A DNA stretch of 32,448 nucleotides from Pirellulaceae bacterium. Its GTDB lineage: Bacteria > Planctomycetota > Planctomycetia > Pirellulales > Pirellulaceae. The stretch spans positions 1 through 32,448 of the forward strand of contig JADHUC010000108.1 in NCBI GenBank assembly GCA_016784735.1, read 5' to 3'. The notes under the pieces were generated by a model, which ran no database searches, was not told the DNA's origin, and worked only from the letters and a program-made list of their open reading frames with translations. Positions 7,501-14,547 of the stretch are shown one piece after another (the first letter of the stretch is position 1; each line of letters begins with the position of its first letter). The position numbers and the translations under genes are program-made.

Positions 7501-9921
7501 GCCAGGCGGGCCGAGCGGTTTGACTTGAAAGTCCGCCACCCAAAATCGTACGTCATCGCGCAACAGCACACCCAGATTGATCGGTCCTTCGATGTTGCCC
7601 GGTGGACGAAGCGGCTGCCCTTCGATTTGTCCGGTCACTTCGCGGCCGACGCGCTGGATATGAACGATGACTTCGCGCGGTTCCTGCTGCAATGGCGGCG
7701 GGAGGGTCACCATGAACATCTGTCCGCGCCGCTTCGCTGCGTGGGCGCCGAGCATGATCTGACCGCGGCTCCCAGATGGAACGATCATCCTCGCTGTCGC
7801 CAGGAAGTCGCCTTCCAGCGTGGGATTGCGAAACATCCAAAAGGTGCCGGAATTCTTGGTCTTGGACAACTGAAGTCCCTGCGGATCGCGCGCAATGGCG
7901 AGGTCTTGTTCGATCTTGCCGTCGTGGTCCGCGTTGGTCGTAGCGGGAATGTACCAATCCTCGAATGAAACGACGTTCTCTGGGGCGTTTTTTTTCGGCG
8001 TCGCCGCAGTTTTTGGCGCGGCGGGTATGGGCTGTGTCTGCGCCGAGGGGGTGGTTCCGCCAAGCGGCCGCATCTCGAGCGTGTGAATTTGAAAAGTCGA
8101 GTTGGCGCTGCCGAACATTATGTGCGATCGAAATGGTGACTGGAAAAACGGCGTCAACGTCAGCCGTGACGTATCGCCCGACCACGTGAAGACCCGATCG
8201 CTGCCAACCGTCAGTTCAAACCGGTTGCCGTCAATCCGACAAAGCACTTCGACCCGCTGGCCGACCGGCAACAGTTTCTTGGTGTATGCCTTCGCTGAGT
8301 AATTGGGATTCTTGGGGGCCATGCGGTCGATCAAAGCCAATCCGGTCGACAATTTGCCGTCATTTTCCGCCTCGACAATCACGGCGCATGGTCGGCCTTC
8401 GATGGGTGCGAGCACGTAAAACGCCCCCTGGCCGCTGGTGCGTGTGACCACCGCGTGCAATTCGCAGCGTTTCGGCGCGGTGAATGAGGTGCGTATCAGC
8501 GCCGGTGCGTTGGCGGCGTCCGTGACTAAATCGGTGCCGGAGAAATGAGCCCGACCGCGGAGCGTTTGTTCCTTGAGATCCAGCCCGCCGAGCAGGTTGA
8601 TCCAGTTGACACTTTGGCGGGCCGAGCCTGGATCGCGAGACGGAATCGACGCGGGTTGAGGCGGGGGATTGCCGGCAGCCAGCGACGTTCCGCGCATCGG
8701 CTGTGCCGCGATAATCTTCTCCAACCGCCTCACACGCACGCTGCCAACGCCCCCGATACTGAGGTAAATATGACCGGGATTTTCCGAGCCGGGAAAACGA
8801 TACCCGGCAACTCGCTTTCCGTCGAGCATCATGTGAATCAGATCACCTTCGCGCTTCATCGCGAGCGACACCGTCTGCGTCTCCTCCGCCAAGTGGATCG
8901 AATGTCGGGCGCCGCCGGTCTGACTCGATTCCGGCCGAAATGCAAACTCGATGTTCGCGCCGACACCGGACCGAGTACGATACCCACCCGATTCGTCCAT
9001 CGTTGGCAGTTGCAGTTCCGCTTGAAAATGAAAGTCGCCCTTGAACGTCTCCAAGTGGCGTATGGTGTCGGTTCCTTTCATGTCGACTTTGGTTAGCACG
9101 AACCCGTCGTTGTCCGTAGCAAGCTGTAGTACGCCGGGATCCTGAATGTCTCGCGGGTCCGAGCCACCGGACGAGTAGACCCAGCGTTGGGGCGAAATGT
9201 CGATCGCCGCAAACTGTGGCACGCCGAAGTCGAACAGAGTCGAATCGTTGTTCACGTCAAAGCCGGTGATCCACAGCTTGGCCGGCGGATTCAGTTGCAT
9301 GAAAACGTGCCCCGCCTCGCTTGTCCCACGCGAACTGCCCTTGCGCGGCTGACCATCGACGTAGAAGAAGAACTGGCTGCCGACACGCTCAACGGTCAGT
9401 TCGTGTTGTAACGGCTCGTCAACAAGCTGCGGGGCCGGCACCGTGAATTGCCGCTTGCCGTCCAGCGGCCGAAAACCGAAATACGGAATCGCCGTCCCAC
9501 CTCGTTGCTGCACATCGGCGTCCTTGCGAGCCGGCATTCGCACGCGAATCCGCGCGACGAAGTCGCCCGCCAATCGCTTTCGATGCACCAGATTCAGCGG
9601 GCCCAAAGGAGGCTTGGACAGAGCGAGCAATTGGGACGGATCTTGGGCGATAGTAAGGTTGTCGTGCTGAAAAGCAAACTCAACCGAACTGGCATTGTGC
9701 TGGACGAACGCCCACTCGTCCAGCCGCGGGGAAGCGGGGCCTTCAGCGGCCGGTTGTGTGTCGTCAGATTGCACGACAGGCGTGTCAGCAGCAGATTGGT
9801 CAGCATGCTCGGCGATCGGTGGCGACGGCTCCGACGGTGGCGGCTGTTGATCGGCCGTCTTGCGTGAACAACCCACTATCAGCATGCAGCCGATTGCCAA
9901 TGTCATTTCGAACCGCTTCAT
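4564..9921 (-). CDS. giant exported lipoprotein with LamG-like, propeller and SHD1 domains
   Basis: 1785 aa. The N-terminus MKRFEMTLAIGCMLIVGC ends in a lipobox (LIVGC, lipidated C18), so the protein is probably anchored in a membrane. A Pro/Ser/Glu-rich linker follows to about 65. Residues about 68-225, 230-400, 450-620 and 650-802 look like LamG/concanavalin-type beta-sandwich units, as found in sugar-binding or DUF1080-like proteins. Two consecutive units then repeat the same order: a beta-propeller-like block (about 825-1145 and 1296-1615), each followed by an Ig/cadherin-like domain (1153-1240 and 1623-1708). A Thr/Pro/Lys linker (1250-1295) separates them. The C-terminus (1727-1778) is an SHD1 domain, a small module common in planctomycetes. 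The gene diverges from the PQQ-type propeller gene at 10310. No strong ribosome binding site precedes 9921; the start rests on the lipobox. Enzyme activity is not evident; a binding or structural role is more likely. Confidence 0.88.
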   Translation of the reverse strand: MKRFEMTLAIGCMLIVGCSRKTADQQPPPSEPSPPIAEHADQSAADTPVVQSDDTQPAAEGPASPRLDEWAFVQHNASSVEFAFQHDNLTIAQDPSQLLALSKPPLGPLNLVHRKRLAGDFVARIRVRMPARKDADVQQRGGTAIPYFGFRPLDGKRQFTVPAPQLVDEPLQHELTVERVGSQFFFYVDGQPRKGSSRGTSEAGHVFMQLNPPAKLWITGFDVNNDSTLFDFGVPQFAAIDISPQRWVYSSGGSDPRDIQDPGVLQLATDNDGFVLTKVDMKGTDTIRHLETFKGDFHFQAELQLPTMDESGGYRTRSGVGANIEFAFRPESSQTGGARHSIHLAEETQTVSLAMKREGDLIHMMLDGKRVAGYRFPGSENPGHIYLSIGGVGSVRVRRLEKIIAAQPMRGTSLAAGNPPPQPASIPSRDPGSARQSVNWINLLGGLDLKEQTLRGRAHFSGTDLVTDAANAPALIRTSFTAPKRCELHAVVTRTSGQGAFYVLAPIEGRPCAVIVEAENDGKLSTGLALIDRMAPKNPNYSAKAYTKKLLPVGQRVEVLCRIDGNRFELTVGSDRVFTWSGDTSRLTLTPFFQSPFRSHIMFGSANSTFQIHTLEMRPLGGTTPSAQTQPIPAAPKTAATPKKNAPENVVSFEDWYIPATTNADHDGKIEQDLAIARDPQGLQLSKTKNSGTFWMFRNPTLEGDFLATARMIVPSGSRGQIMLGAHAAKRRGQMFMVTLPPPLQQEPREVIVHIQRVGREVTGQIEGQPLRPPGNIEGPINLGVLLRDDVRFWVADFQVKPLGPPGLAGPESGDPAAQAPDAAIQEFKLPAPVDNATLGASGRYLIMHIKPLFKLAVFDIETLEIANYIPVSGNRVFFAAGAEKLIVVQPDEGTITRWDLKSFERELTTSFSATYSVTDLAMGSASSGPLVVSSNKDGTNQSDVQFFDVQTLKPIKIDVQTESKFPPRWHDVFAVRASADGRVFGIAESHSAKIVALRGNSAQLYEDPSRQARFASPGPLGQVIFADVGLFNTQLKPLKQDGISRAQPTVPATRGPFYLTVDAPVSYTVGDTLLGTVSLQLPPHVTPLATFKDLRLQGTRSSYFKRAGGLSLDRRLTFHPPAGHVVAIADESDRLLIKKIDLAAILDRAAIDFLLVMSQPPPSVQPGETYLYQLEVLSKAGDVKCELTTGPEGMTVTPDGLVSWNPAADASALTEHAIVSVSDKSGRSTFHTFAITVQPEKAAIAQVAEATAVDKPGLSTKPSDSTKPPPATHAGASDTATRPLPPTKSDSKTTVQLPQPFDSVCVGGDGRYLVFLLGALNQIVVVDLIAGKIVKFLPLDESDTLVAAGAHKLVAVLPESRTIRAWKLGTWKEDRPAKLPGNFQPQSALMGHASNGPLLVVGDDEFSHPLHLFDASTFKPINIDFGQQPHLMGARDLRLRVSADGGTFTMWRADRSPGGLFVMQVRGRRATFDYQHETVGYIAPSPNGSRLFSPGGIYNGEAKPIGEPQKRTATSFPVPAVDGDFFLRVERIDRDSEKPTPTPKVSIHLPGEETPVVTLTDIEVRPGNKEDLFARTPMPLDQRIYFIPAASTIATLPESNDRVILHRFDLGRALEASGLDSLVVISRPPASIAAGAELDYQIEAKSKRGGLRYELSSGPDDMKLSSVGRLVWKVPKDHPPGPQPILLTIRDASGRATFQKFSIDVTAAIETHTDPAEAAASPPALRMWTDSTGKFRVRARFVKLADGNVHFLREDGREATVPLERLSEADQKLAKELAAAAKSD

Positions 9922-10222
9922 AGCAGACGCCCATTTTTCCCGTTTAGGGTCGTTGGCTTGGCCGCCGGTTTCCGTCAGAGAATTCGCGAACCGCCTTCAC
10001 TTATTATTTGGTTTATAGTACACCCCAGCATTGCATAGGGCGAGCGGCGAAAGAGAATCGACCCGTAGCGAAACTCGCCAAGAGTTTCGTCAGTGGCTAC
10101 AGCACTGCTCGTTGCGCGTGCTGCCCAAGCCGAAGATCGGGGAAGCTGTGTCGTACGCGTTAGACAGGTGGTCGGCATGGGGGCGGTACTGCGAGGCCGG
10201 TTATCTATCAATCGACAACGCC

Positions 10223-10272
10223 GAGCGAGTTGCACCGGCACCACGCGCGGCTACAATAGGCCGCGTCGAGTT
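10223..10272 (+). repeat. 50-bp direct repeat, proximal copy of the IS66-tail segment
   Basis: Near-identical to 4482-4532 (one substitution, one single-base gap), in the same orientation. Together the copies bracket the lipoprotein gene. This copy overlaps the end of the transposase remnant and carries the promoter-like boxes. Confidence 0.8.
10230..10257 (+). promoter_or_regulatory. sigma70-like promoter of the propeller gene
   Basis: TTGCAC (10230-10235) and TACAAT (10252-10257) are separated by 16 bases, each one or two mismatches from consensus. A start of transcription near 10264 would give a leader of about 46 bases before the ATG at 10310. The boxes lie inside the decayed transposase tail, which suggests co-option of mobile-element DNA. 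Housekeeping promoters of planctomycetes are not well defined, so this is a sequence match only. Confidence 0.4.
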
Positions 10273-10309
10273 TTATTCCCTTTGTCCATTCCTTTCGAGA
10301 GAGCGAGCA

Positions 10310-11548
10310 ATGCAGAAAAACCGAAACAGCATCAAAGCGTGCGTTATGGGAATCCTTCTGGCGGCGTCTACCGCCTTGGCTGCTGATCCCGAGGGAGAAT
10401 GGCCCGGTTGGCGAGGCCCCAATCGTGATGGGAAATCGACGGAGACGGGGCTGCTGGCCCAATGGCCGGACGGAGGTCCCGAGTTGTTGTGGAAGGTGGA
10501 CGGCCTCGGCGGTGGCTACTCGAGTGTTGCCGTCAGTGGAGGCTCGATCTATATCACCGGACTGGTCGACGGGAACCTGACGATCTTTGCATTCGACCTG
10601 GACGGCAAACGGCTGTGGAGCACTGAAATCGACACGGCAGCCCAGCGCGGGCCAAAGGCATCGCGTGCCACGCCTACGATCGACGACGGTAAACTGTATC
10701 TGCTTTCTGGCAATGCCTTGCTGGGATGCTTCGACGCGACGACCGGCCAGAAGATTTGGTCCTCCGACCTGAAGCAGTTCGGCGGCAAGCCGGGCGGATG
10801 GGGATACACCGAATCGGTGCTGATCTACAACGACCTGGCCGTGGCCAAGTCGGGTGGCGAAAACTGCATCGTCGCCCTGGACAAGCGGACCGGCGAAACC
10901 AAGTGGACCAGCAGCGGCTTCGATGCCGGGCCCGAATACAGCTCGTGCATTGCGTTCACCTTCGAGGGCAAGCCGTTGATTTGCACGGGCACCCGCGGCG
11001 GATTGGTCTGCGTCGACGCGGAAAACGGAAAACTGATGTGGTCGAACGATTACAGCGCCGGAAACACGGCCAACTGTCCTACGCCAGTCTACTCCGACGG
11101 CTACGTCTTCTGGTCCAACGGATACGGCCGTGGCGGTATCTGTATGAAGTTGAAGACCGACGGCGACACCGTCACCGCCGACGTGGCCTGGACCACCAAG
11201 GACATGATCTGCCACCACGGCGGCTACATCGTCGACCAAGGTCGCATCTACGGCAACCACAGCGGCGGCTGGGCCTGTCTGGACCTGAAGACGGGCGAGC
11301 AGTTGTGGGAGGAAAGGGCCGTGGGAAAAGGGTCGCTGTGCTACGCCGATGGCATGCTGTACCTGTTCAGCGAGAACGGTGGGGTAGCCGGCTTGGCGAC
11401 GTGCTCTCCGCAGGGCCTCGAATTGAAGGGCCAGATGCAGGTCGAGGGCCAGGGCCGCAGTTGGGCTCATCCGGTCGTTGCCGGCGGACGACTGTACCTG
11501 CGATACGCCGGCAATCTCTACTGTTTTGACGTCCGCAACGAGACATAG
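10310..11548 (+). CDS. exported PQQ-type beta-propeller protein
   Basis: The predicted protein has 412 aa with a cleavable signal peptide (hydrophobic core about 11-22, cleavage after ALA near residue 24). The mature start EWPGWRGPNRDG is typical of the many exported planctomycete quinoprotein-like proteins. About seven blades follow, with recurring motifs of the kind GKLYLLSG, LDKRTGETKW, DAENGKLMW and LDLKTGEQLWEE. This is a single eight-bladed PQQ-like/BamB-like propeller without a haem motif or catalytic signature, so it may bind a partner rather than act as a dehydrogenase. The ATG at 10310 was chosen because the signal peptide begins there and a purine-rich GAGAGAG lies just upstream. 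The frame is open further upstream only because of the transposase remnant. Confidence 0.88.
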   Translation: MQKNRNSIKACVMGILLAASTALAADPEGEWPGWRGPNRDGKSTETGLLAQWPDGGPELLWKVDGLGGGYSSVAVSGGSIYITGLVDGNLTIFAFDLDGKRLWSTEIDTAAQRGPKASRATPTIDDGKLYLLSGNALLGCFDATTGQKIWSSDLKQFGGKPGGWGYTESVLIYNDLAVAKSGGENCIVALDKRTGETKWTSSGFDAGPEYSSCIAFTFEGKPLICTGTRGGLVCVDAENGKLMWSNDYSAGNTANCPTPVYSDGYVFWSNGYGRGGICMKLKTDGDTVTADVAWTTKDMICHHGGYIVDQGRIYGNHSGGWACLDLKTGEQLWEERAVGKGSLCYADGMLYLFSENGGVAGLATCSPQGLELKGQMQVEGQGRSWAHPVVAGGRLYLRYAGNLYCFDVRNET

Positions 11549-11608
11549 GCCGTTTCGCCGCCACCGCACCCGCATGGATGGGCTGGCTGTGATAATCACT
11601 CACCCGTA

Positions 11609-11713
11609 TAAGTACCCGATCAGAACTTCCGGCTAAGAAGAAACCCGGCTTTTCCGAAAAAGCCGGGTTTCTGGCCATCGCCAAATGCTTGAAAACTTGT
11701 GAGCGGGTACTTA
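11609..11713. repeat. 105-bp nested inverted-repeat element
   Basis: The outer arms are 11609-11628 and 11694-11713, complementary at 17 of 20 positions, the outermost 10 perfectly (TAAGTACCCG/CGGGTACTTA). The centre holds a perfect 13-bp hairpin at 11641-11670. The right end stops six bases before the ribosome binding site of the next gene. The layout resembles a miniature inverted-repeat element or a structured leader RNA. Confidence 0.65.
11641..11670 (+). terminator. perfect 13-bp hairpin, probable terminator of the propeller gene
   Basis: AAACCCGGCTTTT (11641-11653) pairs perfectly with AAAAGCCGGGTTT (11658-11670) around a CCGA loop. It lies 92 bases after the stop codon at 11548. The strand after the stem is not U-rich beyond the three Ts in the stem, but reading the other way TTTCTTC follows, so termination could work in either direction. 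Confidence 0.5.
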
Positions 11714-11718
11714 CCAAC

Positions 11719-11724
11719 AAGGAG
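11719..11724 (+). promoter_or_regulatory. ribosome binding site AAGGAG for the gene at 11732
   Basis: AAGGAG with a seven-base spacer selects the ATG at 11732 rather than upstream in-frame codons. Confidence 0.75.
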
Positions 11725-11731
11725 TCCAACC

Positions 11732-14509
11732 ATGCCGCGAATTATCACTGTCGTGATGGGTCTGATCACCGTGCTGGCCACCGTGTCTGCGGGGGCTGCA
11801 GATGATGCCTTCTTCCGCGTCGACGTACGGGATCTGGAGTTGACCGATGGCAAGTTGCCGGACTTCAACGCCGGCGACGTGCATTGGCGAATCTGGGGGC
11901 AGCTCCGCGATTCGATGACGCCCTACGCGGTACTCGACAACGAGGGGGAGATCTACGTTTCGGCTGAGATGACCCGTGGTAGTCGCCGGGACGAGATGCC
12001 CGACCACGTGGTCGTCCGAGCGGTGGAGGGCCAGGCCGTGACGGGCCGGCTGTTTTGGCCAAAGCGCGACATGAGCGGCATGGTTGCCCTGCGGTTTGAG
12101 ATTCCCGCTTCGGACGCCGACAGCGATGACCGCGACGACTTCTATCGGGCCAAGCTCCGCCATTACAACAATCTACTGAATCGGGGCGTGGCCGGTGCGG
12201 CTTGGTTCCGTCACCAGACCCGCGAGGCGCGCAAGGAGTTGAAATCAGACAGTCCCGATCAACGGCGGGCCGTGCGACGAGGGCAGGCCGACGAGCTGAG
12301 CGATACCTACGCGCTGTTCTCCGGCGGGCGGGCGATGAGCGAGAACCTGCAGCTTGACCGAGTCCTGCCCGAGCCGCGGGACAGCGACAAAATGGTCGAG
12401 CTGGACTCGATCCGCGGCATCACGGTCCCCGACATCGACTGGTCCGAGTTGACCAAGGGCCTGGATCCCGACCTTGATCCGCTGGCCGACAAGATCCCCT
12501 TCGACCAGCACGCGGTTTTCTTCCCCAGCTTCAACGCCTTTGTGACAGTCATCGACGAGGTGAAGGCCGACAGTGGTCTCGTGCTCCAGGCCCTGGAACC
12601 GCGTGGCGAGGACGCTGGTACGTTCACCCGATACGAACAACAGCTCGGGCTATCAATTACTGCGGTCTCGCGGCTGCTGGGTCCGCGGTTGGCCAAGAGT
12701 GTCGCCATGACCGGATCCGACCCGTACTTCCGCACTGGAACGGATGTGGCGTATCTGTTCGAAGCCGTGGACGCCGATACTCTGGAGACCGCGCTGGTGG
12801 CCCAGATCTCAGTGGCCGCCGGCAAAGTAGGTTCGGCAGAACGAGTTCGAGGTAAGGTGAATGGAGTGAAGTACATCGGTTTTTCGTCCCCCGACCGCCG
12901 GATCTGTTCCTACGTGGCCAGCTTTGGCGATACCGTTGTGGTCACCAACTCGACGCACCAACTGGAGCAGTTGGCCAACACACACCGTGGCGACGTGAAC
13001 TCGATCGCGTCGCTCGCCGAGTACAAGTACTTCCGCGACCGCTACAAGCGTGACGATCCAAACGAGACCGCCTTTGTCTTCCTCAGCGACGCGACCATCC
13101 GCCGGTGGTGCGGCCCGCGGTGGCGGATCCTCTCGTCGCGGCGGACCCGCGACATGGCGGTCATCTCCGAGCTTCAGGCGGGGCAAATGGACCGTCTGGC
13201 CAAAGGCGGCTTTCAATCGGGCCCGATCTACACGGACTTGCCGCTGGCGGCGAAGGGAGAATTGACATTGGACACGTCCGGTGTGCACAGCCAGGCCGTT
13301 GGCTCGCTGGCTTTCATGACGCCTATCGCAGAGATGCCGATCAGCAAGGTCACCGAGACCGAGGCCGGCGCCTACCGGAGGTGGCGCGACGGCTACGAAC
13401 GAAACTGGACGGGTGTTTTCGACCCCATCGGTCTGCGGCTGGGCATCCGCAAGGACAAGTTATCGGCCGACCTGACCGTGATGCCTCTGATCGGCGGCAG
13501 CGACTATCGCGAGATGGTCGACGTGTCGCGTGGGGCAAAGATCGCCGCCGACGCCGGTGACCCCCACGACGCCTTAGCCCACGTTGTCATGGCTATTAAC
13601 AAGGACTCGGAGACGGTCAAGCGGTTCGGCAACTTCGCTCAGACGATGACGTCAGCAAAAATCAACCCGTTGGGCTGGCTGGGCAATTCGGTCGCGTTGT
13701 ACTTCGACGACGACCCGCTGTGGCGCGAGATGGCTGGCGTGGCGTACGACGAGCGGGACAGATTCTTCCGGGAGAACCTCGGTCGGTTCCCCGTGGCTTT
13801 GGTGGCCGAGGTCGAAAGCGCCTTCAAGTTGACGGCCTTCCTGGCCACGTTTCGCGCGTTTATCGAACAGACCTCGCCCGGAATGACCCAATGGGAGTCG
13901 CTAACCTACAAGGACGAGCCCTACGTAAAGATCACGCCAACCGAACGGGCCAGGTCGAGGACGGGTGAGATCGAAAATCTGGCCGTCTACTATTCAGCGT
14001 CGGCCGAGTCCCTGATTGTGACGCTCAGTCCGGACGTGCTGAAACGCGCGCTGGACCGCCGCATCGCGCGACGCAAAGCGGAAAAAGAAGACGACCAGAT
14101 GGATGCGGAGCCGTTCTGGTTGGGCGAGAGCCTGTGCCTGAAGGTGGACGCCAGGGCGTTGGCCGTGCTTTCCGCGGTCTTCGCCGAAGACTATCAGTTG
14201 CAGATGCAGAAGCGGGCCTGGGACAACCTGCCGATCCTGAACGAGTGGAAACGCCGCTATCCCGGCCGCGACGCGATAGAGCTGCACGAGCAGATCTGGA
14301 AGGTCCAGCTCGTCGATCCGGCCGGCGGCCGCTACACTTGGAACGCCAAGTGGCGGACGATGGAGTCCAGCATCTACGGCCACCCCGGCAAACCCAAGAA
14401 GGGCCCCGCCGCCCCGCCTCTGGTCGCCGGAATCACGGGCGGTAACTTCGGCGTGACCTTCGAAAACGACGGGCTGCGAACCCAAGTCGAACTGGACCGC
14501 AAGCCGTAA
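11732..14509 (+). CDS. large exported protein of unknown function
   Basis: 925 aa with a signal peptide (MPRIITVVMGLITVLATVSAGA, cleavage near residue 23). I do not recognise a catalytic family. The part from about 260 to 460 (FFPSFNAFVTVIDE; LGLSITAVSRLLGPRLAKSVAMTG; later ADTLETALV) has the rhythm of DUF3352-like bacterial surface proteins, which alternate between measures of two similar halves. A second such block appears around 640-830. Charged stretches (RRIARRKAEKEDDQ near 786) and a Trp-rich stretch (SDATIRRWCGPRWR near 455) stand out. No transmembrane segment beyond the leader is seen. It is the first gene of a probable four-gene operon (38-bp gap to the phosphoesterase), which suggests a role with the downstream exported proteins. 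Start supported by AAGGAG at 11719. Confidence 0.8.
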   Translation: MPRIITVVMGLITVLATVSAGAADDAFFRVDVRDLELTDGKLPDFNAGDVHWRIWGQLRDSMTPYAVLDNEGEIYVSAEMTRGSRRDEMPDHVVVRAVEGQAVTGRLFWPKRDMSGMVALRFEIPASDADSDDRDDFYRAKLRHYNNLLNRGVAGAAWFRHQTREARKELKSDSPDQRRAVRRGQADELSDTYALFSGGRAMSENLQLDRVLPEPRDSDKMVELDSIRGITVPDIDWSELTKGLDPDLDPLADKIPFDQHAVFFPSFNAFVTVIDEVKADSGLVLQALEPRGEDAGTFTRYEQQLGLSITAVSRLLGPRLAKSVAMTGSDPYFRTGTDVAYLFEAVDADTLETALVAQISVAAGKVGSAERVRGKVNGVKYIGFSSPDRRICSYVASFGDTVVVTNSTHQLEQLANTHRGDVNSIASLAEYKYFRDRYKRDDPNETAFVFLSDATIRRWCGPRWRILSSRRTRDMAVISELQAGQMDRLAKGGFQSGPIYTDLPLAAKGELTLDTSGVHSQAVGSLAFMTPIAEMPISKVTETEAGAYRRWRDGYERNWTGVFDPIGLRLGIRKDKLSADLTVMPLIGGSDYREMVDVSRGAKIAADAGDPHDALAHVVMAINKDSETVKRFGNFAQTMTSAKINPLGWLGNSVALYFDDDPLWREMAGVAYDERDRFFRENLGRFPVALVAEVESAFKLTAFLATFRAFIEQTSPGMTQWESLTYKDEPYVKITPTERARSRTGEIENLAVYYSASAESLIVTLSPDVLKRALDRRIARRKAEKEDDQMDAEPFWLGESLCLKVDARALAVLSAVFAEDYQLQMQKRAWDNLPILNEWKRRYPGRDAIELHEQIWKVQLVDPAGGRYTWNAKWRTMESSIYGHPGKPKKGPAAPPLVAGITGGNFGVTFENDGLRTQVELDRKP

Positions 14510-14547
14510 GTCGCTCGTGTCCAGCGGTTGTACGAGCGAGTGTTGCC

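Larger units (their letters stand above)
10031..10273 (+). pseudogene. decayed 3' end of an IS66-type transposase gene
   Basis: Translation shows a chain of conserved positions from the end of the IS66 DDE transposase domain: FRQWL, then VLPKPKIGEAVSYAL, W-x-A-x-x-RY, E-x-GYLSIDN and AER. In intact family members this reads roughly LPKSP-x-GxAI-x-YAL-x-x-W, then IDNNAAER and IGRKNWLF. Here one Asn and one Ala of the IDNNAAER signature are missing and the terminal IGRKNWLF is unrecognisable. Only the last tenth or so of a transposase of about 500 aa remains, with no terminal repeats visible. The frame runs without a stop into the propeller gene downstream, so automated start calling may wrongly fuse the two. 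Confidence 0.75.
9922..10309. other. divergent intergenic region with transposase remnant and promoter
   Basis: 388 bases between the divergently transcribed lipoprotein and propeller genes. The left third is AT-rich near 9990-10020, and on the minus strand TATAAA at 10017-10012 could be a -10 box for the lipoprotein gene, although no matching -35 is visible. The right part is the in-frame IS66 remnant and a promoter-like TTGCAC/TACAAT pair serving the propeller gene. Confidence 0.6.

Noticed and set aside
6181..7968. 595-codon open frame on the + strand
   Set aside because: It is antisense to the lipoprotein gene, rich in Arg and His, without a domain or ribosome binding site; a shadow of GC-rich codon usage.
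10208..11599. 463-codon open frame on the minus strand
   Set aside because: Antisense to the PQQ-type propeller gene, low-complexity translation, no signal or family match.
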